Positions 26,154-34,848 are shown, numbered from the stretch's first letter. The stretch is 64,000 nucleotides of DNA from Mycolicibacterium arenosum (GCF_024320865.1 NZ_JANDBD010000008.1:62001-126000); one strand, 5' to 3'. Made by a program: numbers and translations. The notes: generated by a model from the sequence alone, not told the origin.

Positions 26154-27827
26154 ATGTGCGAAGCGTTTCGGGATCCGGCGGGGATGGACGATGCCGCGCT
26201 GAATCTGTCGATCACCGGCTACGCCCGCGCCGAGGCCGCGACCGCCGGGCATCGCCTGGCCCTGATCGCGGAACTGGTCGACCGGCGGCTGGGCACCGAC
26301 CTGGCCCGCAGCCGCGAGCGCTCGGCCTGCGACGCGTGGGATTGCTGTGCCGCCGAGATCGCCGCCGACCTGATCGTCAGCCACCGCACGGCCTCGGGGT
26401 TGATGTATCAGGCCCTGGACCTGCGCGACCGGATCCCTTTGACCGGGGACCTGCTGCGCCGCGGCGACATCACCCTGAAGGTGGCGGCCACCGCGTCGTG
26501 GCGCACCCAGCTGATCGTCGACCCCGACGCGCTGGCGCGGGTGGACGCCGACCTCGCCGCGGTGGCCACCCGGTGGGGCGGCTACTCCGAGCAGAAACTC
26601 TGCGACGCCATCGACGCCGCGATCGAACGCCACGACCCCGACGCGGTGCGCCGGTTCCGGACCGCGCAGCGCTCGTTGAACATCGCGTTCGGTAAACCCG
26701 ACGACGCCACCGGCACCCGCTCCATCTACGGGCGGGTCAGTGCCCTGGACGCCGAACTGACCGACCGCCGCCTCGACGCCATGGCGACATCGGTGTGTCC
26801 CGAGGATCCGCGCACCCACGGTGAGCGTCGCGTGGCCGCCCACGGGATCATCAACGCCGGCGGCGACCACCTGCCGTGCCTGTGCGGATCGGCCGACTGC
26901 CCGGCCACCGGGCCCGACGCGCGCGGTAAGCACTTCGAGATCCTCGTCCTCACCGACAACCCCAATCCCGCCGACGGCCCGGCACCCGACGACGGCCCAG
27001 ACGACGGGCCGAACGACGGGCCGGACGACGGTGGGCCGCGCTACGACCGCGACTACGACTGGGAACACCACTGGACCGGTGAAGCGCCACCCGAGGATGC
27101 CGAGGCGCCCGAACCACCACCCGAGGACGAGGAATCCGCGCCCGAATAAGCGGATTCCGTCACCCAGCCCGAGAGTGCCGAATCCGCAACGACTTCCGAA
27201 CCCACACCCGCCCCGTGCAGCTATACCGCGATCATCGCCGGCGGTGGCGTCCTGCCCGCGGCGCTGCTGGCCGACCTGTGCCGGATGGGCGCCTCCATCC
27301 GCACCATCGCCACACCCGAAGACCTGACCGCCGAGATCCGCTACCGGCCCTCCATCGCCGCGCAGCGTCTCGTACGGGCCCGCGACATGACGTGCCGGTT
27401 CCTCGGCTGCGATCACCCGGCCGAATACGCCGACCTCGACCACACCGTCCCCTACGGCCGCCCCGGCGGGCTGACCCATCCGGGCAACATCGCCACGCTG
27501 TGCCGAAAACATCACCTGCTCAAGACGTTCTGGGTCGGCGAGGGCGGCTGGTCGGAACTACAACTCGACGACGGCACCATCGTCTGGACGAGCCCATCCG
27601 GCCTCAAACACCGCGCCCCACCGGGCAGTCGGATCTACTTCCCGAACTGGGACCCCACCACACCACTACCGGACACCCCGACACCGGTCACCGAACCGAC
27701 CCCCGGCCGCGACCTGCGCATGCCCACCCGCCGACGCACCCGCGCCCAACAACGCGCCGCCACCATCGCCGCCGAACGCCGACGCAACCACGAAGACCGC
27801 CTCGCACAATGCACCGCACCGTTCTGA
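26154..27827 (+). pseudogene. DUF222/HNH endonuclease (13E12-repeat family), interrupted by one in-frame stop
   Basis: The first part (26154-27149, 331 codons) is a DUF222 domain starting MCEAFRDPAG. An in-frame TAA at 27147-27149 ends it inside a Pro/Glu/Asp-rich linker. Past the stop the same frame stays open to 27827 and encodes the rest of the family: GGGVLPAALLADL, then the HNH nuclease (CRFLGCDHPAEYADLDHTVPYGRPGG, LCRKHHLLKTF). So one base change separates this from an intact 557-residue protein. These proteins are repeated in mycobacterial genomes; the biological role is unclear. It could be a pseudogene, or two separately translated halves (ATG at 27285). Confidence 0.85.
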
Positions 27828-27992
27828 TAAGCGGTGCCCGCTTGCGAGGGCCGATCGCCTCTGCCTCGCCGATGCCGCTGTGGTCATGGGGTTCTGCTGG
27901 GAATCACAAGGGTTTTCCCTGATTCGACAGTTCGCTGTAGGCCGTTAACTTGCTGTGAGTAGCGGGGCAACAACCTGTCGAGGGGGACAAAC

Positions 27993-28526
27993 ATGGGGCA
28001 ACATCGAAAGACAACGGGGCGCACGGCGTCATCGGCTATCGCGGCAGGCTTGCTCGCGAGCGGGCTACTGCTGACGGGACCGGCAGGGATGGCGTTCGGG
28101 GCACCGCCTCCCAGCCCCGGCGGCCCCGACACGGGCGGTGGAAGCGGTGGTCCCGGCGGCGGCCCCGATGATGGCGGTAGCGGCGGCGGCCCCGGCGGGG
28201 GAGCCAACCCCGGCGGACCCGGCGGACCCAGCACCGGCCCCGACTACTCACTCCCCGGTTTCATCAACCACACTGGGCAGTGGATCGGCACAGTCGGCAC
28301 CAATGCCAACCGATTCGTCGGCACCGTCGGCACCAACCTCGGCCAACTCGTCGGCACGGCGGGCACCAACAGCCAGATCCTCATCGGCACCGCCGCGAGC
28401 AACGCGGTCACGTCCATCGTCCGCGGCCAATCGAACGGCGGCTGCGTCGATACTCCGATCGCCGACGGCCCCGGACCAGACGGTCCCGGATGCAGCGGCG
28501 GCCCCGGCGGAGGACCCACTGGCTAG
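27993..28526 (+). CDS. Small secreted Gly/Pro-rich protein with 11-residue repeats
   Basis: 177 residues. A signal peptide (hydrophobic residues about 14-32, cleavage near MAFGA) is followed by a Gly/Pro/Asp-rich region (about 38-85). Then come four tandem 11-residue units (95-138) of the form xxhhGTxGTNx, and a tail with two cysteines (GGCVDTP, GPGCSGG). A strong ribosome-binding site AGGGGGAC lies 6 bases before the ATG. No known domain. It lies between an interrupted HNH gene and a decayed HNH copy, so it may belong to a recombination-prone insertion in the MGLP locus. Confidence 0.72.
   Translation: MGQHRKTTGRTASSAIAAGLLASGLLLTGPAGMAFGAPPPSPGGPDTGGGSGGPGGGPDDGGSGGGPGGGANPGGPGGPSTGPDYSLPGFINHTGQWIGTVGTNANRFVGTVGTNLGQLVGTAGTNSQILIGTAASNAVTSIVRGQSNGGCVDTPIADGPGPDGPGCSGGPGGGPTG
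28275..28406 (+). repeat. Four 33-bp coding repeats (11-residue units)
   Basis: Units at residues 95-105, 106-116, 117-127 and 128-138: GQWIGTVGTNA, NRFVGTVGTNL, GQLVGTAGTNS, QILIGTAASNA. The GT(V/A)GTN core is kept in the first three, and the fourth has decayed. The regular hydrophobic positions suggest a beta-solenoid-like or coiled structure. Confidence 0.8.
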
Positions 28527-28607
28527 GCGAGGGCTGACCGACGTGTAGCACACGCGGCCGCCACGCTTCGGCATGGCGCTACGACACGGAGCGTTTTCAG
28601 CCGTTCG

Positions 28608-28790
28608 CCGCCATCACCTGCTCAAAACCTTCTCGGTCGGCAAGGGCGGCTGGTCCGACGAGCAGCTCGCCGACGACACCAATCGTGTGGACGAGTCGGG
28701 CCGGGTTGAAGCACCTGGCGCCGCCGGACACCCCGACACCGAACCCACCGGCCGAGAGATGCGGATGCCGACTGCACAGCGCCGTTCTGA
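28608..28790 (+). pseudogene. Decayed 3' remnant of a DUF222/HNH gene
   Basis: Stretches match the end of the interrupted HNH gene 1 kb upstream, spread over three frames. HHLLKTFSVGKGGWSDEQL matches HHLLKTFWVGEGGWSELQL. WTSRAGLKHLAPP in a second frame matches WTSPSGLKHRAPP. TEPTGREMRMPT returns to the first frame, and CTAPF-stop (TGA 28788-28790) in a third frame matches the true C-terminus. At least one deletion removed the basic tail. An open frame at 28573-28806 over it is not a functional gene. Confidence 0.75.
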
Positions 28791-28798
28791 CGCTCCGG

Positions 28799-29494
28799 CT
28801 AGGTGATCATCGAGTCGATGGGGCCGCGCGGAACCGAGACCTCCAGCGCTCCTGCGGCTTCCGGCAGGATCTCGCCCTGGTCGAAGAAGAAGATGATCGC
28901 GTCGTTGGTGATCGCGAAGTTCTCGTACTTCGACGGGTCGAGCCCCACGCCCGGGGGGATGTCGACGGGTTGACCCAGTTGCTTGGTCAGCTCGGCGACC
29001 ACCACCGGGTAGATGAGCGGATACGGCTGCGTGCCCTCGCGGAACAGCCCGGCGGCCGTGATCGGCTTGCGGAACGTCTGGTCCCAGTTGAAGGCCTTGT
29101 AGAACGTCAGCGGGTGCGCCCCGCCGACGCCCTGGTACGTCTTGAACACCACGGACTGCGACCCCCGCGGCGGCAGCGCCGAGTTGTACTCGGTGGCCGT
29201 GGTCTCGAGCTCGTAGGGCATCTCATGCGGACCAGGTGCCTTGGCCACGTTCAGGAACCCGTCGCGCGTCTGCTTGATGTAGTCGACGACGCCGTCCTGA
29301 TCGGGGTAGTCGACGGGGTAGGTGATGTTCAGCGTGTACGCGGGGTCGGTCGCCGAGATGCGGCACATTCCGCTGCCGTCGAGCACTCCGGACAGGTCCG
29401 CGCACTTCGGTGGCGCCGCATGACTCACACCGACGTTCGAGACCGCGACCGTCGCTGCCGCGACAGCGGTCAGCGCCAAGGAGACAATGCGCAT
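28799..29494 (-). CDS. Secreted RsiV/DUF3298-type protein (TB22.2/MPT64-like)
   Basis: 231 residues with a clear Sec signal (MRIVSLALTAVAAATVAV..., cleavage near VSHA). The mature domain belongs to the family of the M. tuberculosis antigens MPT64 and Rv3036c (LNITYPVDYPDQDGVVDYIKQTRDGFL; VFKTYQGVGGAHPLTFYKAFNWD). Two cysteines (PKCADL, GMCRIS) likely form a disulfide. The function is unknown; it is exported and in M. tuberculosis antigenic. Start chosen for the signal peptide and a GAAGG site upstream. Confidence 0.87.
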   Translation of the reverse strand: MRIVSLALTAVAAATVAVSNVGVSHAAPPKCADLSGVLDGSGMCRISATDPAYTLNITYPVDYPDQDGVVDYIKQTRDGFLNVAKAPGPHEMPYELETTATEYNSALPPRGSQSVVFKTYQGVGGAHPLTFYKAFNWDQTFRKPITAAGLFREGTQPYPLIYPVVVAELTKQLGQPVDIPPGVGLDPSKYENFAITNDAIIFFFDQGEILPEAAGALEVSVPRGPIDSMIT

Positions 29495-29553
29495 CTGACA
29501 CCCTTCACCGAAAGCAGGCGGCACTGTCGCCGCTCCAGCAACAATACGTGGCC

Positions 29554-30720
29554 TCAGCGCGAGGCTCTGCACACGTAGGCCACCGCTCGGCTCGCCCGGC
29601 CGGCACCGATACGGGTGATGACCAGCGCAAGACGCTGTGAGCCGCGCGGCCGCAGCCGGGTGCGCAGCGCGTCGGGGTCGACGTCGACACCGCGGACGAG
29701 GATCTCCAGCGAACCGGCGTCGTGTGCGGCGACGGCCTGGCGCAGCACCCGCTCGCGGTAGTCGACGGTGTCGATGACCTCGAAGCCGCGCACGCCGTCG
29801 GGCAGGGCGTCGCCGGTGAGGTAGGCGATCTCGGGGTCCAACTGCCACAACCCGTAGCGCGCCGCGTACTGCCGCACCAGCCCGGCGCGGACCACGGCAC
29901 CGTCGGGGTCGACGATCCAGCGGCCCGGCGGGCCCGTATCGCAGTCGTCGGGGTCGGCGTCGGTGATCTGCTCGCCGCGATCAAGGATCGTCGCGCGCCG
30001 CTGCACACCCGCGTCGGCCAGGCCGCCGGTCCACAGACACGCTTCGCGAACTCCGCCGCCGAGCGACGTGACCTCGATCTCTCCCATCCACCCGAGCTGC
30101 CGCACGGCAGCGAAATCGATCCCGGGAGCGCACTTCACGACCATGTCGCGACCCGCGTACACCTCGAACAAACGGTCCAGCGGCGGCGTGTACGCGCGCG
30201 GATCGAAGCGTCGGGCGCCCCCTGTCCGCCGCCCCGGATCCGCGACGATCACGGTGTCGCGGGTGACCGGCGTCAGCGCGTCGGCGCGGCACAGTTCGAC
30301 GTCACCCAGGTTGTGCCGTGCCATCGCCAGGCGCACCGGATCAAGGTCGCTTCCCACCACGTAGGAGGCCGAATCACGCAGTGCGGCAAGCTCACCACCG
30401 ATCGAACAGGTCACGTCGTGCACGGCCGCGCCCGCCAGTCGACGCGCCCGGTGCTGGGCGACCGCGGCAGCGGTGGACTGCTGCAGCGCCTCGTCGGTGA
30501 ACAGCCACCTGCCCGGATCGGCGAACTTGGCCACCGCCCGCCGTCGCAGCAGCACGGTCTCGATCAACACCGGGGCGCGGGCCCCGAAACGGGTACGCGC
30601 CGAAGCGATATCCGCGACCCTGGTCGCAGCGGTCAGCGGATAACCGGCGACCTCGTCGAGCGCGGCGCGGCCGACGTCTCCGGTGAGGTAGTCGACGTCC
30701 TCGACGGAGAACAGGCTCAG
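29554..30720 (-). CDS. Class I methyltransferase with THUMP-like domain (Rv3037c-like), probable CTG start
   Basis: About 388 residues. SAM-binding region DVTCSIGGELAALRDSASYVVGSDLDPVRLAMARHNLG, and a DPGRRTGG motif in place of NPPY. The C-terminal 70 residues resemble the THUMP-like domain. Role proposed around MGLP or RNA methylation; not settled. No ATG, GTG or TTG lies in frame before conserved sequence begins. The CTG at 30720-30718 forms a CTGA overlap with the stop of the upstream methyltransferase gene and gives a protein beginning SLFSVEDVDYL, so I choose it. The next usable start, a GTG, would cut into the conserved domain. Confidence 0.78.
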   Translation of the reverse strand: MSLFSVEDVDYLTGDVGRAALDEVAGYPLTAATRVADIASARTRFGARAPVLIETVLLRRRAVAKFADPGRWLFTDEALQQSTAAAVAQHRARRLAGAAVHDVTCSIGGELAALRDSASYVVGSDLDPVRLAMARHNLGDVELCRADALTPVTRDTVIVADPGRRTGGARRFDPRAYTPPLDRLFEVYAGRDMVVKCAPGIDFAAVRQLGWMGEIEVTSLGGGVREACLWTGGLADAGVQRRATILDRGEQITDADPDDCDTGPPGRWIVDPDGAVVRAGLVRQYAARYGLWQLDPEIAYLTGDALPDGVRGFEVIDTVDYRERVLRQAVAAHDAGSLEILVRGVDVDPDALRTRLRPRGSQRLALVITRIGAGRASRAVAYVCRASR

Positions 30721-31685
30721 GAGGGCTTTACCCCGGTCACCATGACGTTGTAGAACCAGCCCTTGGGCACGACGTGCCGCCAGACGTTGGCGTCGACCCA
30801 GCTCAACCCCATCCAGCTGTTGAACGCGAACTTCGCCCAGCCCCAGCCCAGCCGACCGGGTGGCACCGACGCCTCGAAGGTGCGGACCGGCCAGCCCAGC
30901 ATCGCCGCGGTGAACTCCTCGCTGGCGGTGGCGACCTCGACCGCGCCGGCGTTGGTCGCCATCCGCTCCAGGTCCTCGGGCTCGAACGTGTGCAGGTCGA
31001 CGATCGCCTCGAGCGCCGCAGCGCGTGACGACTCGTCGAGTTCGGTCTGCGGCCGCCGCCAGGACTCCAGACCGGGCAGCTTGGTGACGTTCGTGGACAC
31101 GTGCCACGTCAGCGTCGACAGGTTGCGCGCGTAGACGTTGCCCTTGGCGGTCGGCTCTCCCGCGAACACGAACCGGCCACCCGGCTTGAGCACGCGGACG
31201 ACCTCGCGCAACGACAGTTCGACGTCGGGAATGTGGTGCAGCACGGCGTGCCCGACGACGAGGTCGAACGTTTCGTCCTCGTACGGGATGCCCTCGGCGT
31301 CAGCGACGCGGCCGTCGACGTCGAGCCCGAGGCCCTGGCCGTTGCGGGTTGCGACCTTGACCATGCCGGGCGACAGATCGGTCACCGAGCCGCGGCGCGC
31401 GACACCGGCCTGAATGAGATTCAGCAGGAAGAACCCGGTGCCGCAGCCGAGCTCGAGCGCACGATCGTAGGGCAGTTCACGCTGCACCTCGTCGGGCACG
31501 ATGGCGTCGAAGCGACCGCGCGCGTAGTCGATGCAGCGCTGGTCGTAGCTGATCGACCACTTGTCGTCGTAGCTCTCGGCCTCCCAGTCGTGGTAGAGCA
31601 CCTGGGCGAGCTTGCTGTCGTGGCGGGCGGCCTCGACCTCTTCGGCGGAGGCGTGCGGGTTCGGAGCGGGGTCCATGCTCGTCAT
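30717..31685 (-). CDS. SAM-dependent methyltransferase (Rv3038c-like)
   Basis: 322 residues. Class I fold with motif I LELGCGTGFFLLNL, acidic VTDLSPGM, VVGHAVLHHIPDVE and VLKPGGRFVFAGEP. The C-terminal region (WRHVVPKGWFYNVMVTGVKPS) is family specific. It forms an operon with the THUMP-like methyltransferase through a 4-base overlap, and follows echA17 by 10 bases. The substrate is unknown; the locus suggests polysaccharide or lipid methylation. Confidence 0.85.
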   Translation of the reverse strand: MTSMDPAPNPHASAEEVEAARHDSKLAQVLYHDWEAESYDDKWSISYDQRCIDYARGRFDAIVPDEVQRELPYDRALELGCGTGFFLLNLIQAGVARRGSVTDLSPGMVKVATRNGQGLGLDVDGRVADAEGIPYEDETFDLVVGHAVLHHIPDVELSLREVVRVLKPGGRFVFAGEPTAKGNVYARNLSTLTWHVSTNVTKLPGLESWRRPQTELDESSRAAALEAIVDLHTFEPEDLERMATNAGAVEVATASEEFTAAMLGWPVRTFEASVPPGRLGWGWAKFAFNSWMGLSWVDANVWRHVVPKGWFYNVMVTGVKPS

Positions 31686-31695
31686 GAAGGGCAGC

Positions 31696-32352
31696 CTAAC
31701 GGGTGGCGAACGCGCGTTTGGCCGCCGCCAGAGCTTCCACCGACGAACCGGCGAACCGCAGCGCCCAGGTGCGCGCGTCGTCGTACACGTGATCGGGCGC
31801 CGACAGCTCGTCGACGAGGCCCATGGCCAGCGCTTCCTCGGCACCGGCGAACCGCCCGGTGAACACCAGGTCCCTGGCCCGGCTGTCACCCACCACGCGG
31901 GCCAACCGGGCGGGCCCGCCGGGGGCGGGCGCAAGGCCGTCCAGGATCTCGGTCGAGCCGAGCTTGACGTTGTCGCCACTGACCCGCCAGTCCGCGGCCA
32001 GCGCCAGCGTCAGCCCGCTGCCCAGCGCGTACCCGGTGATCGCGGCAACGGTCGGTTTCGGGATGGCGGCGACAGCCTCGACGGCGCCCCGGCACACCTC
32101 CGCGGCCCCTGCCGCCTCAGCGGTGTCCAATGTCCGCGCCTCCCCCACGTCGGCGCCCACGGAGAAGATCTCGTGACCGCCGAACAGGATGACGGCGGTG
32201 ACGTCGTCCCTGTCACCCAGGTCGGCCGCGGCGGCGGCGAGTTCACGGCACAGCTGCCTGCTCAGCGCGTTAGTCGGCGGCCGCGAGATCAGCAGCGTCG
32301 CCACGGCGGGCGCGTCACTGTCCGCGACGTGGACGCTGACGAACTCGCTCAC
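31696..32352 (-). CDS. echA17: Enoyl-CoA hydratase/isomerase family protein EchA17
   Basis: 218 residues, short for crotonases (about 250-260). Oxyanion-hole segments HEIFSVGADVGE and ITGYALGSGLTLALAADWRV are present. The catalytic Glu of the GGGCELA motif (Glu144 in rat hydratase) is replaced by Thr here, while the second Glu (STEILDGL) is kept. The M. tuberculosis orthologue, as I remember it, has the same substitution, so activity may be isomerase-like or different from hydration. It overlaps by 4 bases with the Nudix gene. Confidence 0.85.
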   Translation of the reverse strand: MSEFVSVHVADSDAPAVATLLISRPPTNALSRQLCRELAAAAADLGDRDDVTAVILFGGHEIFSVGADVGEARTLDTAEAAGAAEVCRGAVEAVAAIPKPTVAAITGYALGSGLTLALAADWRVSGDNVKLGSTEILDGLAPAPGGPARLARVVGDSRARDLVFTGRFAGAEEALAMGLVDELSAPDHVYDDARTWALRFAGSSVEALAAAKRAFATR

Positions 32353-33161
32353 CGATAACCGTCGGGTGAGCGACCCTCGCGGGCCGCGTTGTAGCGATCG
32401 CTGTTGAAGAACTCGATCTCCCAGTTGTTCTCGCCGGTAGTGAGATTCGGCTCGATCGTCACGATCTTGCGCTCGACCGCGAGCACCTCGGCGACGGTAC
32501 GGCCGTTCAGCGAGTCGAGCTGTGTCCAGGTCGGCGGCAGCAGGAACGTCCTGCCCTTCTCGAACTCGGTGAGAGCGGCCTGCGGTGTGGTCCAGAACGC
32601 CTGGTCGGTCTCGGTGTTCTCACCATCGGCCCGCTGCCCGTCCGGGATCGCCCCGACGAAGAAGTACGTGTCGTAGCGGCGGGTCCGCTCCTCCTTCGGC
32701 GTCACCCAGTTCGCCCACGGGCGCAGCAGGTCGGCACGCAGCACGAGTTTCTCGGTGCGCAGGAAGTCGGCGAACGACAGCGAGTGGTTGGCCAGCGCGG
32801 CCCGCTCGTCGCGGTACACCGACGCGTCGTCGACGAGCACGTCGGAATCGTCCGCCGAGCCGGCGAACAACACGCCCGACTCCTCGAAGGTCTCCCGCGC
32901 AGCGGCGCTGACCAGTGCTTCGGCCAACTCCACGTCGACGCCGAAGCGCTGCGCCCACCACTCGGGTTCGGGGCCGTAGAACGGGATGTGCGCACCGCGA
33001 TCGCGGTCGTCGACGCCGCCGCCGGGAAAGACCATGACGCCCGCGACGAACTCCATCCGGGCGTGCCGCCTCATGATGAAGGTCTTGATGCCCTCGGGGG
33101 TGTCACGCACCAGCATCACGGTCGACGCCGGTCGCGGGACGAGCGGATCGGGGTCGGTCAT
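32349..33161 (-). CDS. Nudix hydrolase, NUDT19-like
   Basis: 270 residues. The Nudix box is split: the glycine start (FPGGGVDDRD) is separated from the REtfEEsGV core by an insertion of about 35 residues (HIPFYGPEPEWWAQRFGVDVELAEALVSAA). This layout is known for NUDT19/CoA-diphosphatase-like proteins. The substrate is probably a CoA derivative or nucleotide sugar, but this is inferred. It overlaps the ABC ATPase gene upstream and echA17 downstream by 4 bases each, so echA17, Nudix and ATPase are one unit. Confidence 0.87.
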   Translation of the reverse strand: MTDPDPLVPRPASTVMLVRDTPEGIKTFIMRRHARMEFVAGVMVFPGGGVDDRDRGAHIPFYGPEPEWWAQRFGVDVELAEALVSAAARETFEESGVLFAGSADDSDVLVDDASVYRDERAALANHSLSFADFLRTEKLVLRADLLRPWANWVTPKEERTRRYDTYFFVGAIPDGQRADGENTETDQAFWTTPQAALTEFEKGRTFLLPPTWTQLDSLNGRTVAEVLAVERKIVTIEPNLTTGENNWEIEFFNSDRYNAAREGRSPDGYR

Positions 33162-33991
33162 TTGGCCCTCCTGTGTGCCGCGCGGGTGCGGGTGCGCCGC
33201 GCGAAGTACCGCCCGTCGATGTACTCGAGCGTGATCGCCTGGCCGAACGCCGCGGACAGGTTCTCCGACGTCAGCACGTCGGTGAGCAGACCCGCCTTGA
33301 CGACCTTGCCCTCGGACAGCAGCAGGCAGTGGCTGAAGCCCTGCGGGATCTCCTCCACGTGGTGGGTGACCAACACGGTGGCGGGCGCATCGGGATCGGC
33401 GGCGAGATCGGCGAGCCGGGCGACGAGTTCCTCGCGGCCGCCTAGGTCGAGACCGGCAGCGGGTTCGTCGAGCAGCAGCAGTTCGGGGTCGGTCATCATG
33501 GAGCGAGCGATCAGCACCCGCTTGCGTTCACCCTCCGACAGCGTGCCGTACGTGCGATCGGCGAGGTGCTCGGCGCCCACGCTCTCGAGCATGTCGATCG
33601 CCTGCTCGTAGTCGTAGTCGTCGTACTTCTCCCGCCAGCGCCCCAGTACGGCGTAACCGGCCGACACCACCAGATCGCGCACGATCTCCCCGTCGGGAAC
33701 GCGCTGCGACAGCGCCGAACTCGACAGGCCGACGCGTGACCGCAGCTCCGACATGTCCGTCTTGCCGAGGCGCTCCCCGAGGACGTACGCGGTACCCGTC
33801 GACGGATGCTCGAGCGCCGCGGCCAACCGCAGCAGCGACGTCTTGCCCGCGCCGTTGGGTCCGAGGACCACCCAGCGCTCGTCGAGTTCGACGGCCCAGG
33901 TGACCGGACCGACCAGGGTCTTGCCACCTCGTCGCAGCGTGACCCTCGCGAAGTCGATCAGCAGGTCGGGGTCGGCTGCTTCTCCTGGCAC
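33158..33991 (-). CDS. ABC transporter ATP-binding protein (Rv3041c-like)
   Basis: 277 residues. Walker A GPNGAGKTS, Q-loop region, signature LSEGERKR, Walker B LLLLDEPAAGLD and H-loop VTHHVEE. The long insert YDDYDYEQAIDML and high similarity in mycobacteria suggest a stand-alone ATPase; no permease gene is adjacent. GTG start at 33991 lies inside the end of the YczE gene (34-base overlap), so it is translationally coupled to it. Confidence 0.9.
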   Translation of the reverse strand: MPGEAADPDLLIDFARVTLRRGGKTLVGPVTWAVELDERWVVLGPNGAGKTSLLRLAAALEHPSTGTAYVLGERLGKTDMSELRSRVGLSSSALSQRVPDGEIVRDLVVSAGYAVLGRWREKYDDYDYEQAIDMLESVGAEHLADRTYGTLSEGERKRVLIARSMMTDPELLLLDEPAAGLDLGGREELVARLADLAADPDAPATVLVTHHVEEIPQGFSHCLLLSEGKVVKAGLLTDVLTSENLSAAFGQAITLEYIDGRYFARRTRTRAAHRRAK

Positions 33992-34626
33992 TCGACCATC
34001 GTAGTCAGGCGCGGATCGGTGAACGCCCAGCCACTGGCGGCCAGCCACCGCTGCGGGGTCAATCGGACGAAGAGCTGAACGAGCGGGCCGATGCCGAACG
34101 CGTAGACGACCGTGCCGACTCCGACGGTGCCGCCGAGCAGCCATCCGATGCTGAGCACGGCGACCTCGATCGAGGTCCGCACCAGCCGGACCGAGAGTCC
34201 CGTGCGCGCAACGAGACCCGTCATCAGTCCGTCACGCGGGCCGGGGCCGAGGCCGGCACCGATGTAGAGCACGGTGCTGACGGCGTTGAGAACGACGGCA
34301 CCGAGCATCATCGCGATGCGGATCGGCAACTCCGACGGCGCGGGCAGCAGTGCCAGGCCGGCGTCGACCGTCACCGCGATCACGATGACGTTGGCAACGG
34401 TGCCGATGCCGGGGCGATTCCGCAGCGGAATCCAGGCCAGCAGCACCGCCACCCCGACGAGCGCGGTGACCACGCCGAAACTCAGGCCGGTCCGTCCGGC
34501 CAGCCCCTGATGGAACACGTCCCAGGGGTCCAGTCCGAGGCCGGCGCGAATCATCACCGCCATCGAGAAGCCGTAGCCGGCCAGTCCGACGAGCAGGGCC
34601 GACCCTCGGGCGAAGCCCCGCTTCAC
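33958..34626 (-). CDS. YczE/YyaS/YitT-family membrane protein
   Basis: 222 residues with about five hydrophobic helices. Family sequences are AVMIRAGLGLDPWDVFHQGLA and YIGAGLGPGPRDGLMTGLVARTG, two copies of the GLGPWD/GPRDGL repeat motif typical of YczE. The function is unknown; members are often adjacent to and controlled by MocR-type regulators, which is exactly the context here. It overlaps a 54-codon gene upstream and the ABC ATPase gene downstream. Confidence 0.87.
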   Translation of the reverse strand: MKRGFARGSALLVGLAGYGFSMAVMIRAGLGLDPWDVFHQGLAGRTGLSFGVVTALVGVAVLLAWIPLRNRPGIGTVANVIVIAVTVDAGLALLPAPSELPIRIAMMLGAVVLNAVSTVLYIGAGLGPGPRDGLMTGLVARTGLSVRLVRTSIEVAVLSIGWLLGGTVGVGTVVYAFGIGPLVQLFVRLTPQRWLAASGWAFTDPRLTTMVECQEKQPTPTC

Positions 34627-34787
34627 GCGTGATCTGGGAAGCGGGCGCGGATGGCGTCGAGCTCGTGCCGCATCCGACGGGTGTCCGCGTCGATGTCCGC
34701 GCTGCGGCGCGGATACGACTCGGTGCGAAAGACCAGCCCCAGCTTGCGCGTCGAGCGGGCCAGTTTAGAGGTCCAGTTCTGCGTCAT
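34623..34787 (-). CDS. 54-residue small protein upstream of yczE
   Basis: Begins MTQNWTSKLARSTRK; highly charged, with many Arg, Asp and Lys (RRSADIDADTRRMRHELDAI), no membrane segment, probably one long helix at the C-terminal half. It overlaps the YczE gene by 4 bases (stop/start), which is the main reason to believe it is real. No known family. Confidence 0.55.
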   Translation of the reverse strand: MTQNWTSKLARSTRKLGLVFRTESYPRRSADIDADTRRMRHELDAIRARFPDHA

Positions 34788-34848
34788 GGCTCGATATTGG
34801 CTCGCCAAACGGTTGCATTCAATAGCCAGTTGGGGCAAAGTGGCTTCA
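34788..34848. promoter_or_regulatory. Divergent promoter/operator between MocR gene and yczE unit
   Basis: 61-base gap with three similar half-sites: ATTGGCT (34796-34802), AGCCAGT in inverted orientation (34824-34830) and GTGGCT (34840-34845). MocR regulators usually bind direct or inverted repeats between their own gene and the divergent target, so this is the expected binding region. Confidence 0.5.

Noticed and set aside
27147..27149. TAA recoded as an amino acid in the HNH gene
   Set aside because: No known recoding of TAA in mycobacteria and no downstream recoding structure; nonsense mutation is simpler.
28573..28806. 77-codon open frame as a functional gene
   Set aside because: Its sequence is the shredded 3' end of an HNH gene with frame changes and a deletion.
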